A DNA stretch of 64,000 bases, from NCBI GenBank assembly GCA_914767715.1, contig OU612074.1, forward strand, positions 20,632,062-20,696,061, written 5' to 3'. The notes beneath the pieces are model-generated. The model saw nothing but the letters and a program-made list of their open reading frames with translations, did not search any database and was not told the origin of the DNA. Each line of letters begins with the position of its first letter. Position 1 is the stretch's first letter. Made by a program: the position numbers and the translations under genes. This document shows, piece after piece, positions 11,937 to 26,200 of this stretch. This stretch comes from Membranipora membranacea (Eukaryota; Bryozoa; Gymnolaemata; Cheilostomatida; Membraniporidae).

Positions 11937-12779
11937 ATACTCTTAAAATTAAATAATATACTCTTATATGATAGTTAAAGTAATTACTGTATTATAAACC
12001 TGATTTATATAGTAAATGATTTATCCATTCAATTTATGGCTAGTATATGATCACTGAATATATCAAAATACCAGTTAGCCTACTGGCTTCTTTGTAGAGG
12101 AGGGACAACTTGGAATCACAGGCAAAGGGCATCAAACCATCTGTACCGTAGTATACAATATACAAGATATATTGTGAAAAATTGGCACAAAAGTATAGGA
12201 GTAAAGAATATGAAATATAGGGTTGTTGTTTAAGATGCATTGCTTACAAAGTCTCGGAAGGCGACTGGCGACAGAAGATTGGCAAATTGTATGCATATCA
12301 TAAAGGTGTATGTGATACTATATTGTATATTATTGTTGACTAGTCGGGTCAATATTAGAGAATGGTTTGCTGGTTTGAGCGCCTGCCTTAAAACACTCCA
12401 TCATTTGAATTCCTGGATTTAAATCATAATTTGGTTCTGTTTGTACCACAGGGAATCTCCCTTCAAACTGAGATTTATTTTTGTCAAACGCTGTGCACTT
12501 GTGCTCTTCAAATACCACAAACTTTGACACTGAATTCCTTTGTGGTTAACTGTCAATTGTTTTTTTTATGATGGCTATGTGTACTTCTAACTTTACTGGT
12601 AACTAGATGAGTCAGTTCACCATATTTTAGTCAAGCATGAATGAAGGCAGACTGACAATGTGTGTTGGGTTGCTCTCAGAGTAGTAGTAGTATTTATCTT
12701 AGTTTCTTGCGGCTGATTAGTAGATTTGGAGTAAAGAGAGCACGTATGGCTCATTTACGATACGTGTTCGTGTATCCAG

Positions 12780-13542
12780 GTTCAGTGTTAGAGAATGCCG
12801 CCACAAGTGATGCGAAGCTGAAGGATATTCTTGAAAGTCCTGAATGTACCAAGGATGAACCCTAAGCTCAACAACTTTCTCAAATCAACATTTCCCAGGT
12901 AAAGACGCATAAACTAGTAATTAAAGCACTCAAAGTTGTGCCTCTGCTGTTGAAGACCAGTTTTAATCTCTCACTTTTTCTTGCATCTCATCTCTAGTTA
13001 GACACCTAGTGTAGCAGAGTTCATGTCTCATTATTATTGTGTGCTTTGTTACATATTGTTAGTTACACCCCCTGAGTGCAATCAGCTGAGAACCCAGGCT
13101 AACAAGCATCATTGCAGCGCTGCTGCTCAGTATCATGGTCTGTCTTGACAGCTTTATAGGTGGGAGTGGGGACAACTTGTTCCCACTCCAATCAACAAAG
13201 CTTGTCAAGACAGGCGAATATTGTAAATTCTCATGATACATCTTATAAATCTACAAGGGCCTATATGATGTATGCCCGGTGATACATTATTGATATTATG
13301 AAGATTGTTGGTAGTGTATGTTTCTGGATTGCAACAAGGGCAGCGTTATATTGTTGTAGATAAAGAAATCAGGGAGCTCCAATTGAGCAGGTATGGAAAC
13401 TTCTAGAAGATTCTACTGCACAACAACCAGATGTTACAACTACGAAACTTGTCTAAAAAAAGAAGCTGAGACTGATGCTAGCAAACACATGAAAAGAAAA
13501 ATGGCGCAAGCGAAGCTGCAGTCAAAGCGAAGGATAATACAG
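12780..13542 (+). pseudogene. LYAR partial copy psi1 (exons 3-4)
   Basis: The exon-3 relic (12780-12898) still reads ENAATSDAKLKDILE but then loses bases and hits a stop (CTKDEP, stop), so the VPRKK motif is lost. The exon-4 relic (13360-13542) keeps QVWKLLE-like sequence but has a frame-breaking change before the glutamine and an early TAA. Both splice sites look usable. Exons 1, 2, 5 and 6 are absent. The same exon-3 damage is seen in psi3 at 22686, so it predates the larger duplication. Confidence 0.9.
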
Positions 13543-16500
13543 GTTAGCTCTCTCAAACATTAACAATTTTTTGTTACTGAATTACCCAGAATGCAGCATT
13601 GATCAAGGATCACCATGAAGAGCAGGGCTAATGTTACACTGCATTTCTGATCTGTTTAGTATATCCAGTCATTCCTCTATGCTACAGGAAACTGCAGTAT
13701 AAATTATATCTTGGATTATAAAAATATAACATAAATATGTCTGATGTAATGTCAGAGGTTAATATTATGATCTCAGAAACTGTTTATTACTATTAGGGTA
13801 GAGGGTGACTGTCCCATAATTGTCATATAGATTTATAGACAATGCCATAGTCTAATTTAATTGATTCACATTCAAACCAAATGCTAGTGTCCATCTTCTT
13901 GGTCAACTTCTCCTGGTAAAAGTGTCATTTTTGCCATTGTTTGTATGAGGCTAGACGAGGGCTGTCCGCTCACTTTTGCCTGTTTTATTTTTCCATCTCC
14001 TCCCCCTGTTTGTTGAGACTGTCTTTGCTGTCGATAACTTGCCCCACACTTCTTATTTCTCACTAAATATAGAGCAGACTGACAGTTAGATTCACATTCA
14101 CAGTATAGGATCAGCCGTGTTTTCTCAATAAAATTTGTGTCAGTTACAGTGATTGTGGCAAATTTATCAATCTCACAGTAACACAGAAATTTATGTAATT
14201 TACATCACATGAAAAGCCTAAAAATAGACATACAAACTTTAATTTGGATAATACTCATTAGTTGATAATATTTCACAGAATACCCAAAACCAAGAAGAAA
14301 GCGTTAAAGCCACAAAGATGTTAGTGCATAATTGATGAGAAATAAATAATTATGAAGAAATTGATGGACTTGATCAAATTTGAATCAATAAAAAAATTTA
14401 AAATGGTAGCTATAGTGTTCTCAAATCATGATGTAATCGTAGTTATTATAGAATTAATCTCAAGTTAATCTCAAGTTGGCAACAATCATACTTTCGGGAG
14501 GCTACTCTTCCTTATAATTTTATGAGATAAATTGAAAAAAAAATCTTTATTTCTGGTGGTGGGAAATTGCACCCGAAAACGGCTTTCCAGTTGAAGAATT
14601 TAATTTGATAGAGGAGCCGAGAATTAACGGCTGTATAGTTAAATGTAAAATGTTTCAATAATCAATGTATAGTCTACTTACTGAGGCAATTTCTGTGCTG
14701 ATGATATAGAAGGTGTCTGAAATTTTGCCCGTAAAATTGCAGACAATACGTGCATTGGTAAGTGCCTCTTTCTGCCATGGTGACTTATAGTAAATTGACT
14801 GGTCTGTAGAATACGCTGTATGTTATATCACTGGATCTGATACAATAAATAGTCCTCGAATGCTGTCTCGATTTCCCAGACTATACAAGGTTAAGTCAGA
14901 CCTCCACGCTGTGCCTGTGGGGTTATTTATAAGTTGAAGTTTTGACCTGAGATCATCACCAACTCTGGCTGAGATTGAGGGTGAGTGTAGTACACTCTAC
15001 TAGCAATCTGAGATATCCATCAGATTTCAGTCTATTTACTGACTTACCTTGACAAATTAATAATATTGATGAATAAATAAATTGATATAAACTGGTCAAA
15101 TTCATTTGATAATGTCTCAAAATCATGGATTGGTGTACTTTTAGACTGTGAAGTCAAATTCTCAAATTTTGGTGCACTACCTACCGCCCCAAACCACCCA
15201 CCTATTTTTTACCATTGCATCCAGGCAAGTCTGGACAAGTATATTTTGTAACGCATAAAAACTGGAAGTTTTGGCTCAGTATTGCCTTTAGCGGTTTTGA
15301 TATTTTGGCATTGTTCATTGATTAGCTGTTTGTTTACCCTAGGATAACATGTGCTCCCATAAACAGTCAAGGAAAAAACACTATGGAATCTCGAGTTGCG
15401 TCACTAGGCCTGGTGCTAATCTATTCTAGGGGTATCTTTATCTGTGCCAAAATAATTGAGCGACACGGTGCTAAATGATTGACGGGCAAGAGTTTAACAG
15501 GCTGGAGGTTTCGTTTTGATTTTTTTGCTTTGTATTTCCATACATTTGTTATCATGACATTGAGGATTGAAATTGCATGCAAGGGATGGTTCTCAGCTCT
15601 AACAGTGTAAGTGAACAAATTTGAAAAAAGCTAGAAGTCGCCTGTAAGTGCAACTTCGCAGCTTCCACCATAGCTAGCTTAAAATTAATCATCGCTACCA
15701 AAAGCCCAGATCCCGTCAGCGTCTGGCATGGAAGTCAGAATCAGCTCTCGCTTGTCATTGTGTGCCGTTCAGGAATGAATAACGATGGCTTAGTATTTCA
15801 AACAAGAGCCAAAGCTGTCAAGCTCATAGCACCTTGGTCAAGCTGCCCATTGTCATTTCACTGTTCTATGCTGGGTTAAAACGTTATCGTATATTTTCCG
15901 ATGCCTGGTGGTACACATAAATTTTTGGCAGGCAAGCGATGTGAGATTTTAGGGTTTTCTTGCTGATTAGCAGGTCCATGCGGGGAATACCCTTAAAAAC
16001 GAGTAACTTTCTCATCATGTTTATTGGGTTTGTTAGGAACATCTGCCAAATACATGTTTTTTCCTTGATCCATATCTGACAGGTCAACTACATTCATAAA
16101 CATTAATTATCAATTAGCTACTCTTGAATTTAGATTAAAAAATACATACATCATCTGCGCAAACCGATAGCAACTTTGCTCCGAATACAGCGGCAGCGCC
16201 CTCAAGACACTGATATTTCTCAGTCCTCGGACGGAGACAACACTTGCGATTTTAACCCACATAGTATAAAGTATTGTAAGCAGATTGAGTTTGTGAGTCA
16301 TAACAGGATCTACACTAGCCTTTAGCACAACAAACAATCTACCTTCTAATTCTAAGGTTTTTCCCTGTGTTGATGAAGTTGCTAAATGGTTATATGGTTA
16401 TGAAGCCTCTTGTTGTTACAGTGTGGTGCTTATGTAGTGCTATCGATTGTAATTCTCTATATGAGACATCTATGGGCTACGGACTCCCAGACATAAACTA

Positions 16501-16790
16501 ACTTGATTACTTCTGTTTTGTATATCTGCGCAAAGAGAAGCTATTTATTGTTATAATCATCATATTAGACTGATAGTAACACAAGGAGGTATGTCAGGAG
16601 TTGTCCATTATAATAGGGGGCGCAGAACAGATGAGACCATGAATTTGCATTTTTTTTATAATGATGTATTGCTATCATTGAAGTAGATTGCACTCTTTGG
16701 CCTGACAGCAAGGGCAATTAAAATAGAAACAAAATGAGCCTAATCACAAAGGGGACTTGTGCTGACCCATGTTGTGGGACAAAAAATGAC
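13543..16790. repeat. Non-coding block of the LYAR duplicates (copy 1 of 4)
   Basis: No gene is visible. From about 15100 the sequence is related to 18830-20470, 24355-26400 and 29270-32340. A shared landmark is the phrase AGGATCTACACTAGCC near the 3' end. It is absent from the true LYAR intron 4, which is only 566 bp, so it entered an intron of an already duplicated copy. Confidence 0.6.
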
Positions 16791-16814
16791 TTGGAATATG
16801 ATTCAATATTTATT

Positions 16815-17240
16815 ATTTTATGTATCATAATAAATATATCATTAAAATAAAGAGAAATAATATTTTTCTAGCATTGAATTTCGAATATGATATGAATCCA
16901 ACCTAAAAATATTGATTGCAGGAAAATATTTCTGAACACCATATATATATTAAAATATAAATACCTGATCAAGCAAAATTAAATTCAGTGTTAGGCAGGA
17001 AGGTGTCTTGAAATATGCTAAATAGCTAACTTATTTTGGCAAAAAATTCTATATATATATTAAGTTTTTGTATAAAATATAGAATAATATTGCATTAAAT
17101 ATATATTTTTCATTCTGAATTTTATTTCTGCAATCAATACTTTCAGGTTGGATTTATGTAATATTAAAAATTCAAAGCTGGGATACTACTATTTCTCTTT
17201 ATTTTAATGATATATTTATTATATTATATAAAGTCTGAGG
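16815..17240. repeat. AT-rich inverted repeat, arms about 130 bp
   Basis: Left arm (about 16815-16940) and right arm (about 17105-17240) are reverse complements, with AATAAATATATCATTAAAAT on the left and its inverse on the right, and AATCCAACCT as another shared landmark. The middle is AT-rich. A copy lies at 26600-27480. It resembles a MITE, but no target duplication is clear. Confidence 0.65.
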
Positions 17241-17259
17241 TTACCGTATCGCACCATCT

Positions 17260-17830
17260 TTGTTTTGGTCTACCCCTAGGTCACACACCTTCGACTGTCA
17301 TCTCTGACACCCTCTGGATGTCGTCTCACTTCCTCTCCATCTAACACGCCGATACCACTGCATTCTTTTTCTCCTCATCAGACCGTTATTTGGCATAACT
17401 CTGGCCTCTGCTGTTATTTCCTCGTTTCTCTTGCGGTCCTCTAGACTTATACCCATGAAATTATTGTAACATACGCATCTCGCAGGATGGCGTCTTGTCC
17501 GCCAGATGATGTGATTGGCCATGTCTCATTTCCATATAGCAGAGCTGGTCTGATAGCTCTTTTAAACATCAGCACTTTCAGTTTAGCAGGCATTTTCTTG
17601 TCACTGACCACACCAGTCAGTTCTCTCCACTTATTCCAAGCCTTAGGTATTCTCAGCTCTATCTCTTTGCAGCAACCTCCATCTTGGTGGATTGTTGTGC
17701 CCAAGTACTTGAACTGAGAACATTTAGGCAGGGTTTCCGCTTCTTGACTACCATACTTCTTCATCCTGACGTTTTCTTGGTCTCCAACTGCTGGCAAATG
17801 CTCTGTTTTCTTTATCTTCAATCAAGCTGC
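17260..17830 (-). pseudogene. Non-LTR retrotransposon RT relic (C-terminal, RTE-like)
   Basis: Minus-strand translation gives the end of a reverse transcriptase: FKYLGTTIHQDGG, then WNKWRELTGVVSDKKMPAKLK, then RPALLYGNETW, and after a frame change the distal RMQWYRRVR segment. This order is typical of the thumb and C-terminal region of RTE-type elements. The catalytic part is missing and the frame is broken. It was copied with the segmental duplication (27990-28180). Confidence 0.8.
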
Positions 17831-18021
17831 CTCCATCTTCTCTCTCCAGATCTCTAACCGTCTCTCTAGTCTCACCATGATATAGCAGCACCCATATATA
17901 ATATGTATTTTTTCACCAAGCAATTATTGTCGTGCAGCTTCAATTATCTATTGCAGCTGATTTTTACACTTGAAATTAGAGGTCCGCTTATTAATTCTAT
18001 GTTGACTGTTTATGTTTCCAG

Positions 18022-21000
18022 GTTCAGAGAATGCTGGACAATGCGGCCACAAGTGACGCAAAGCTGAAAGATATTCTCGAAAATCTTACAAAATATCCGA
18101 ATGGACCGAGAAACACTTCCGAGATAACGTTGCATAGTATGGTAATTCCGGCACCTAATGATGAGAGCGTGAGTTGAGCCCTACTCTTGAAGTTTTTTTA
18201 GCATGGCAAGTGAGCTGTAGTTTGACAACTTGCGTAAAAAAAATCTGAATATTATTGTGCTCATTACATTATTTTTTACTAAGTTAAATCCCATTAAAAG
18301 CCAAGTACAATCACCTTGGAACTCAGACTAGGCACCCTAGTAGTGCTGCTGCTCATTGTCTGGTTAACACAGTGTCAAATTCTGTCTTGACAATCTTTGT
18401 TTGTGGTTGGGGAACTACAATGCTTGTCCCCCTCCCCCCCCCCTACCAACTAAGCTTCTAAGACAGACTAAAATCCTAAAGTCCTGAATTCTAAATAGGT
18501 CTATGCAGGTTTATATGATGTATGCCAAATGACACCTCATAGAGATAAATGGTACCGTATGTTTCTGGATTACATGAAAACAGCTGTTTATATTTTAATA
18601 GATATAGAAATCAGGGAGCTCTAATGGAACAGATATGGAAACTTCTAGAAGAATCTACTGCACAAAAATCAGATGTCACAGCTACGAAACATGCCCCATA
18701 AGGAGATGAGACTGATTCGAGCAAAGGCTTGAAAAGAAAAAATGTTGAAGCTAAGTTAAAGAAAATACTGGTGCGCTCCTTTTCATATTTTATAATTGAT
18801 ATAAATGGTCAAATTCACCTGATAATTTTTCAAAAAAGCATCGATTGGTGTACTTCTAGCTATGAACTCCGATTTTCAAATTGTGTGACACTACCTACCG
18901 CCCCCCCTCACACACACCCGCACACCTTTTCTCACCACTGCATCCAGGCACTGTACAAAATATTTTGTTGTTACCACAGAAACTTTGAAATTTTGGCACA
19001 GTTTGTATTCAGTGGTTTTGATATGTTGGCATTGTTAATTGCTCCGCTGTTTGAATATCCTAGAATAACAAGCACAACCCACTGACTCTCATTAACAGTC
19101 AAGGAAAAAACCCAATGTCATCAAACTAGGAAGCATATCGGATTGTGAAATTAGCTCTGCTTCTATTCTAGAGGTATTCTTGTCCGTGTCAAAATATTTG
19201 AGGGAGGTGGTTCTGAATCAATGGCTGACCAAACTTTAATGGTCTGGAGATTTTGTTTTGATTTGTATGCTACTTCTTTCCCTGCAAAATTTTTCACAAC
19301 AAGGGAGATAACGATCAAGTAACGGTCAAAAACGGTTGCAATACCCCTTATATCACCTGTATATCACCCCTATATCACCTGTATAAAACCTTTCAATTAC
19401 CTTTTCAATTTTGCAGCCATAGATGAACGAAAAAATGATATCAGCACTACGCACATTTTTGATGATGCTTTCAGGGTGTAATTTCTGCTTTATGTATTGT
19501 ATGACGTCATGAAACTTTTGCAGGAACTAAATAGTATGTATCAGTTGAACCTAAACGCATTCAGAGCATTGAAAACTACTGTTTTGCGATGGGAGGGTCA
19601 CTACCAAGTCACCATTAAAAATTCAGTAAAAGCCAGTTTTCCAAGCGATAAAGAAGTTTTGCATTCAATTTCAAGTATTCTGGGCCACTGCTATACACGC
19701 GAAGCTCAGATCAAACCTCATCCAGTTTCCATAAAGTTACAGAGAGATGCTAACGATAGCCCTGATCTGGTCACTGTGTCACTCGGAGGTCGGAATCACC
19801 TCTTGCTTTTTATTGTGCGCCGTCCCGAATCACAATGGCTTCGTATTCTAAACAAGAGCCATTGTTGTCAAGCTCACAGCACCTGTGTAGATCTATATAC
19901 ACAATGAAAATACAAACTCCAAAAACTAAAATCAAATGTTTTGACAATGCCATTTGTTTTCGATGGATTGAGTATTTTCATGCCCTTGATTCGACTGGTT
20001 GTCTTTCGTCGATGGTAACTGGTTGATACTCTTTTCACGCTTTCAAAAGATTTACAGCTTTTCATGCTTCTGAAATGCTGTGGTTTAAAACATTACTTTA
20101 ACTTATCCGATGTCTCCCTGTATTTATGAATGTTTGGCAGGCCATCAATACAATCAATACAACGTGAAATTCTATGTTTTTTTTGCGGATCAGCAGGTCC
20201 GTGTGGGAAATTCCCTTGAAATGTAGTAATTTTCTTATAGTGTTTATTACATTGATTAGAATAGAACCTCTGCCAATTTCATGTTTTTTCCTTGGTCCAT
20301 ATCTGACAGGTCAACTCCATCTATGATGATTGATGACTAATTAACTATTCTTGAGTTAAGATTAAAAAGTACATAAGATCATCTGTACCTACCAAGTGTT
20401 CTTAGCAGATTGAGAGCTTTAGTCATAACAGGATCTACACTAGCCTTTAGCACAACAACCAATCTACCTTTTAATTCTAAGCTTTTATCCCTGAGGGGAT
20501 GAAGTTAATAAATGCTGAACATAATGATGCACCTTTTGGGTACTCTTCAGATCTCTTTTGCTGGTTATGAAGCGTCTTGTCGTTACATTGTGAGGCTTCT
20601 GTAATCTTATCAATTGTATTTCTTCACATGAGACAACTACTTGTATAATTTGGCAAAAAGAAGCATTTTTATTATCATAACAGACTGATAGTGACACAAC
20701 TATGCATTGACCACAACAGCCACACCAGCACTAGGGAAAATTCATCAATCCCTGACCAATTACAATTTTAATTTTTTATTTATCTCTATAAGTGCCTGAC
20801 TATTTACTGCTTGTAGATGATGAGCCTGCTAAAGCATCTAAGCCAAGTAAGCGTAAGAAAAACAGCACAGTAGAAGAGGAGATAATTACTGAACAGGAAG
20901 TAGAGGAAATATGAGAAAAGAAGAGAAGAAAACGAGAGCAAAAGGAGAATAGTAATCTACCTCCAGAACAAGAGAATGTAGAACGACTCAATGATATGCT

Positions 21001-21700
21001 CGAGGTATATAATATAACCCAAGATTCAGTACAATTATGGCAATATTTGTTGAGTTGTGGTGTCAGCCTAATAAGACAAAGGCATCACAGTTAATAAGTA
21101 TCAACTGCATCTGTAAAAAAGAAAACCAGCCAGCCTCCACATCCTGTTCTTTGGGCTTAATCAAAAATCGAAAAACCTTTAGGGACCAACTTTCACCATT
21201 TCTATAAGCTAAAACTAGTATATACGATTGGACGGTTGTGTTCTGGAGCACTGATCCGTATCAACAAAGGTTGGAGCTGTCAACCTCTTATCACAGATAG
21301 CTCTTGCATAGGTCACCATAATTTATTTGCAACATATTTATGATAGGTTTTTAAAGTTTCTTATTTGTGGGAATAATTTTTATATTTCTATGTCAGCCTT
21401 GCCTGCACTCGGCCACCGCCATGTTTGGATGTCTAAAGTTGCTATTTGTCTCATTTATTCCCAGATCAGAGAGCAAGGACCAAGAGACTTTTGTTGGCCA
21501 GACTTCATCAAAGCAGTCATTAATAAAAAAGGGAGGAATATTTATCAAAAAGCTGCGTAAGCTGGCATTAGCCGAGGTATGCTTCATATAGTCGACCAAT
21601 CAAAAGAGAAGAAGGTGTGTTCAAAAAGCTGGATAAAAAACTGAGATCTATGGACGATATTCAAATCATTAAAGGGAAAGTCTCCTTCAAGTCCTCATAG
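18022..21700 (+). pseudogene. LYAR partial copy psi2 (exons 3-6)
   Basis: Exon relics are 18022-18124, 18602-18770, 20817-21004 and 21465-21700. Exon 3 keeps AATSDAKLKDILENLTKYPN but has lost about 30 bases and its donor GT is now AT. Exon 4 has an early TAA. In exon 5 the codon for the arginine in EEIREKK has become TGA. Exon 6 has an extra A in the lysine run near 21527, which shifts the frame soon after DFCWPDFIKAVINKK. Exons 1-2 are missing. It is clearly non-functional as a LYAR protein gene. Confidence 0.92.
18771..20816. repeat. Non-coding block of the LYAR duplicates (copy 2 of 4)
   Basis: It is related to 13543-16790. A 136-codon open frame (19497-19907) lies within it. Its sister in the 29.9-30.3 kb copy is broken by stops, and no domain is recognised. 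Near 19330-19400 it contains the phrase CCTTATATCACCTGTATA, found again at 29755 and at 62050 outside the duplicates, so part of the block is a dispersed repeat. Confidence 0.6.
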
Positions 21701-22327
21701 CGGCATAACGTCACAGCCATTGATGTCTTTAATGTTTTTACCACAAATTCTATCCTGATTTTTGGTGATCGAGCCGTTACATTAGCTCAAAATGAATTCT
21801 TCTTGGAATAAACTATAATAATGAATGTGAAAGCTTTCAGAGCCTCAGTCAGGCTTACATGATTTCTGGTCAATTTTTTTCAAATGATTTGAAATAATAT
21901 ACTCTTATATGATAGTGATAGTAATTACTGTATTATAAACCTGATTTATTTGGCACCTGGTAAATGAGTTAACCATTCAATTTATGGCTAGTATATGATC
22001 ACTGAATATATCAAAATACCAGTTACTGGCTTCTTTGTAGAGGAGGGACAACTTGGAAACACAGGCAAAGGGCCTCAAACCTTCTCTATAGCGAAATATA
22101 CAATATACAAGATATATTGTGAAAAATTGGCACAAAAGCATAGGAGTAAAGAATATGAAAATATAGGGTGATTGTTTAAGATGCATTGCTTACGAGATCT
22201 TGAAGGGCGACCAGGAACAGAATATTTGTAAATTGTATGCATCATGTTGAAGGTGTGTGTGATAATATCGTTTATTTGTTGTTGACTAGTCGGGTCAATA
22301 AAAGAGAAGATTTGTTTGGTTTGAGGG

Positions 22328-22342
22328 CCCCCCCCCCCCCCC
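22328..22342. repeat. Poly-C run
   Basis: Fifteen C in a row. The matching place in the other copy (about 12385) has no such run. This is an error-prone site for sequencing. Confidence 0.8.
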
Positions 22343-22685
22343 TGATAAACACTCCAGTATTTGAATTCCTGGATTTGAGTCATACGATTCTGTTTTTACC
22401 ACAAGTAACCTTCATTGAAACCTTGAGATGTATATTTTGAATTCCTTTGTGGTTAAAACTGTCAATTGTTTTTTTATGATGGCTATGTGTACTTCTAACT
22501 TTACTGGTAACTGGATGAGTCAGTTCAACATTATTTTAGTCAAGGATGAATGTAGGCAGACTGATAATGTGCGTTGGGTTGCTCGCAGAGTAGTAGTACT
22601 TATCTTATTTTCTTGCGGCCGATTATTAATTTTGGAGTAAGGAGAGCACGTATGGCTCATTTACGATACGTGTTCGTGTATCCAG

Positions 22686-23266
22686 GTTCGGTGTTTGAGA
22701 ATGCCGCCACAAGTGATGCGAAACTGAAGGATATTCTTGAAAGTCTTGAATGCACCAAGGATGAATCCTAAGCTCAACAACAATTTCCCAAATCAACATT
22801 TCCCAGGTAAAGATGCATGAAATAGTAATTCAAGCGCTCAAAGTTGAGAGCTTGAGTGAGTTGTGCCTCTGCTGTTGAAGACCAGTTTTAATTTCTCACT
22901 TTTTCTTGCATCTCATCTCTAGTTAGACACCAAGTGTAGCAGAGTTCATGTCTCATTATTATTGTGTGCTTTGTCATATATTGTTGATTAGACCCCCTGA
23001 GTGCAATCAGCTGAGAAACCAGGCTAACCAGCTTCATTGCAGCGCTGCTGCACATAAACTGGTTTACACATCGTCATAGCCTGTCTTGACAAGCTTTGTT
23101 GATGGGAATGGTGTATACCCGATGTGACATTATTGAGATAAATAATACCGTATGTCTCTGGATTGCATGAAGCGTGGCGTTATATTTTAATATATATAGA
23201 AATCAAATGCATGAAAAGAAAAAAATGGTGAAAGCGAAGCTACAGTTGAAGCCAACGATAATACAG
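22686..23266 (+). pseudogene. LYAR partial copy psi3 (exons 3-4, exon 4 mostly deleted)
   Basis: The exon-3 relic (22686-22806) carries the same disabling change as psi1, ending CTKDES and a stop. The exon-4 relic (about 23192-23266) keeps only its two ends, the ATAGAAATCA start and the last 50 or so bases before the GTTAGC donor. The QVWKLLEE core is gone. Confidence 0.88.
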
Positions 23267-26200
23267 GTTAGCTCATCTTAAACCATGCCATATAGATTTA
23301 TCAACAATGTAGAAGTCTAATTTAATTGTTTTACTCTCACAGCAAAAGAGGCTGTCCACTGGGACTTATCTTCTTTTTGGCATTCTTTGGGTTGAAGTGT
23401 CATAGATGCCATCGTTTGTTCTAGGCAGGACGAGGGCGCTTTTATACTCAACGAAAGAGAGTCCAAATCGGCTATTAGACTCAAAGCTTCCTGTCAAAAG
23501 AAAGACCTCATTTATTATGCATCTATCTGTGTTCTAAGCTGATGTCGGTTGTGTCATGTAGACAATTTGTACAATTTATATTCAATACCAAACTACCAGA
23601 CTGGTCGTCTCAATAGATTTCAAGTGCCAGTTCCCCCCCCCTCCGTTCATCCAATCCCCCATGACAATATCAATCAGTCGTTGTTACCTGTTTTAAAGAA
23701 TGAGGCTTAAGTCCTTTCGGGTTTGTATATCCTATTATCACAGACCGAACTACCAATGGTTCTGCTGAGATGTGTCTCCAGCCCCAGCTACCATACACCC
23801 GCAAGCTGGTGGTGCACCTCATAATTTGCTCTAAATATAGATCAGACTGCAAGTTAGAATCCCATTTCCATATCCTGAGGCTAAACTAAATTATAAATTT
23901 CATGAGAGAAATTGAAATAAAATTCTCTTTACTTCTCACTTCATGCTAGAAGCTGGCGATTGCAAAAATTTGAGTCAAATGTTTGACAGTGGCAGGAATT
24001 TGCGACTGACGGCATCTTTTAGTATTACATTGAACCCAAGAATGTTTTATTAGCTACTGTAAATTCAACTCACCAATGCATTTGAAGCATGCCACCTTGC
24101 CGTGGTTAGGTAAATAGAAGGTATCTGACGTGGATAATACCAGACAAAATGAGCATTGTACAATCCGTCCTTCTGCCATGGTGACTAACAGTAGATTGAC
24201 TGGTCTGTACAGTGCACTGTAGGTTATATCACTGGATAGATTGAAAGATCCTCACACTCTGGCTGAGATTGAGGGTGAGGGTAGTAAGTTATAATACCCA
24301 ATCTGAGAGAAACATCAGATTTTAGTCTAGTCTCGATTTTATTTGATAACATTTTGAAAAGTATTGATTGGTGTGCTTTTAGCTGTGAACTCAAACTCTC
24401 AAATTGTGGTGCACTACCTATCGTCCCAAACCACACACCTATTCTCTCCATTGCAATCAAACAAGTCTGGACATGTGTCATTATTATTTTCGGTAACCCA
24501 AAGAAATAGGAATTTTGGCTCAGTTATGCGTTTAGCGGTTTCGATATTTTGGCATTGTTTATTGATTAGCTGTTTGAGTACCCTAGAATAACATGTGCTC
24601 GCATAAACAGTCAAGGAAAAAACACTATGGAATCTCGAGTTGTGACATTAAGTCTGCTGTTGTTCTATTCTAAGGGTATTTTTATCTGTGCCATGAAAAT
24701 TGGGTGACGTGGTGCTAAATGTATGGCTGGCAAGAGTTTAACAATCTGGAGGTTTTGTTTTGATTTGCTTATTTTGTTTCACCAATGACTATATGACCAG
24801 TATTTATAATCTTTGGTTTTACCCTACAATCATTATCATGACATGGAAGATAAATTGCATGCTGGGACGGTTCTCAGCTCGTACAACTAGATTTACTGAT
24901 GTCATGAGTGATAAATAATTTGAGAAAGAAGCTAGAAGTCGCTCGTTAGTGAGCCTTGGTCAGAACCTGTAACCATTGTGAGAAGATATCCTTAGATTTA
25001 TCACATGTATTGTGTGCTCCTGATCGGCTATAATATTACTGATGTGGTTCCTACAAGCAGTAAACATTTGTGATGCTAAGCACCACTTCTGGTACTCAAA
25101 CTCTGGGAGGAGGACTTACAAGGCTGCTCATCCATTCTCTCAAGCCTTGTTACTGACTGAGTAAAAATCTTAAAATTCTTGTATGGCATAGCAGATGACA
25201 CATGTCGTTAGCAGTGAATATTTCATGCCCATTACCGATAGCTTTTAGCTTTCACGTGAGAAATATAGGTATTTATTCCCTCCCCCTCCCCCTCTCCCTC
25301 TCCCTCTTAAACTACACCTCAACCATCCTAGAGGAGTGACGTATTTGCCGTGGGAAATTTTTCACCTTTTTTCTTCACATGTGAAATGGTGAAATTTAAC
25401 ATCCTTTACTCTTTTTACTGTAGATAAGCTTCCACCTTAGCTAGCTAAAATTGATCATTGTTACCAAAAGCCGAGATCCCGTCAGCGCCTGACATGGAGG
25501 TCAGAATCAGCTCTCGCTTGTCATTGTGTGCCGTTCAGGAATCACTATGGCTTGTATTTCAAACAAGCACCAAAGCTGTGAAGCTCATAGCATCTTGGTC
25601 AAGCTGTCTATTGTCAGTTTAGATATATTATATTTATATATATATATATATATATATGCATTTGCATTTGTATTTGCATTTGCATTTGTATTCAACATCG
25701 TCTGCCAATGTGCTCTATGATGCCATTTGGTTCCAACGGATTGAGTTAGTACTTTCATTCCCTTGAGTTATCTGGTTGGTAATCGTTGGTGGTAACTGGT
25801 TGTAAGCTGATGGTGACTGGTTGTTTACTTGTTTAACAAAGTTTGTTGCTGATTAGCAGGTCCATGCGGGGAATACCCTTAAAAACGAGTAACTTTCTCA
25901 TCATGTTTATTGGGTTTGTTAGGAACATCTGCCAAATTCATGTTTTTTCCTTGGTCCATATCTGACAGGTCAACTACATTCATAACCATTAATTATTAAT
26001 TAGCTACTGTTGAATTTAGATTAAAAAGTACATACATCATCTGCGCACTGATATTTCTCAGTCCTCGGACGGACGCAGACAACACTTGCGATTTTCACCC
26101 ACATACTATAAAGTATTGTAAGCAGATTGAGTTTGTGAGTCATATCAGGATCTACACTAGCCTTTAGCACAACAAACAATCTACCTTCTAATTCTAAGGT

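Larger units (their letters stand above)
12000..21960. repeat. Segmental duplicate 1 (LYAR 3' region, about 10 kb)
   Basis: This block and 21960-33960 share long, ordered homology: 3' flank of LYAR, exon-3 and exon-4 relics (psi1 or psi3), a long non-coding block, RTE relic, exon-4 relic (psi2 or psi4), a second related non-coding block, then exons 5 and 6. Both start with the LYAR 3' flank, seen at 11968 and again at 21913, which places the junctions. Each block is itself a dimer of an older unit of about 5 kb. Confidence 0.85.

Noticed and set aside
19497-19907. 136-codon open frame in a LYAR-duplicate block
   Set aside because: The sister region at 29.9-30.3 kb is broken by stops and shifts without sign of protein-level constraint, and no domain is recognisable.
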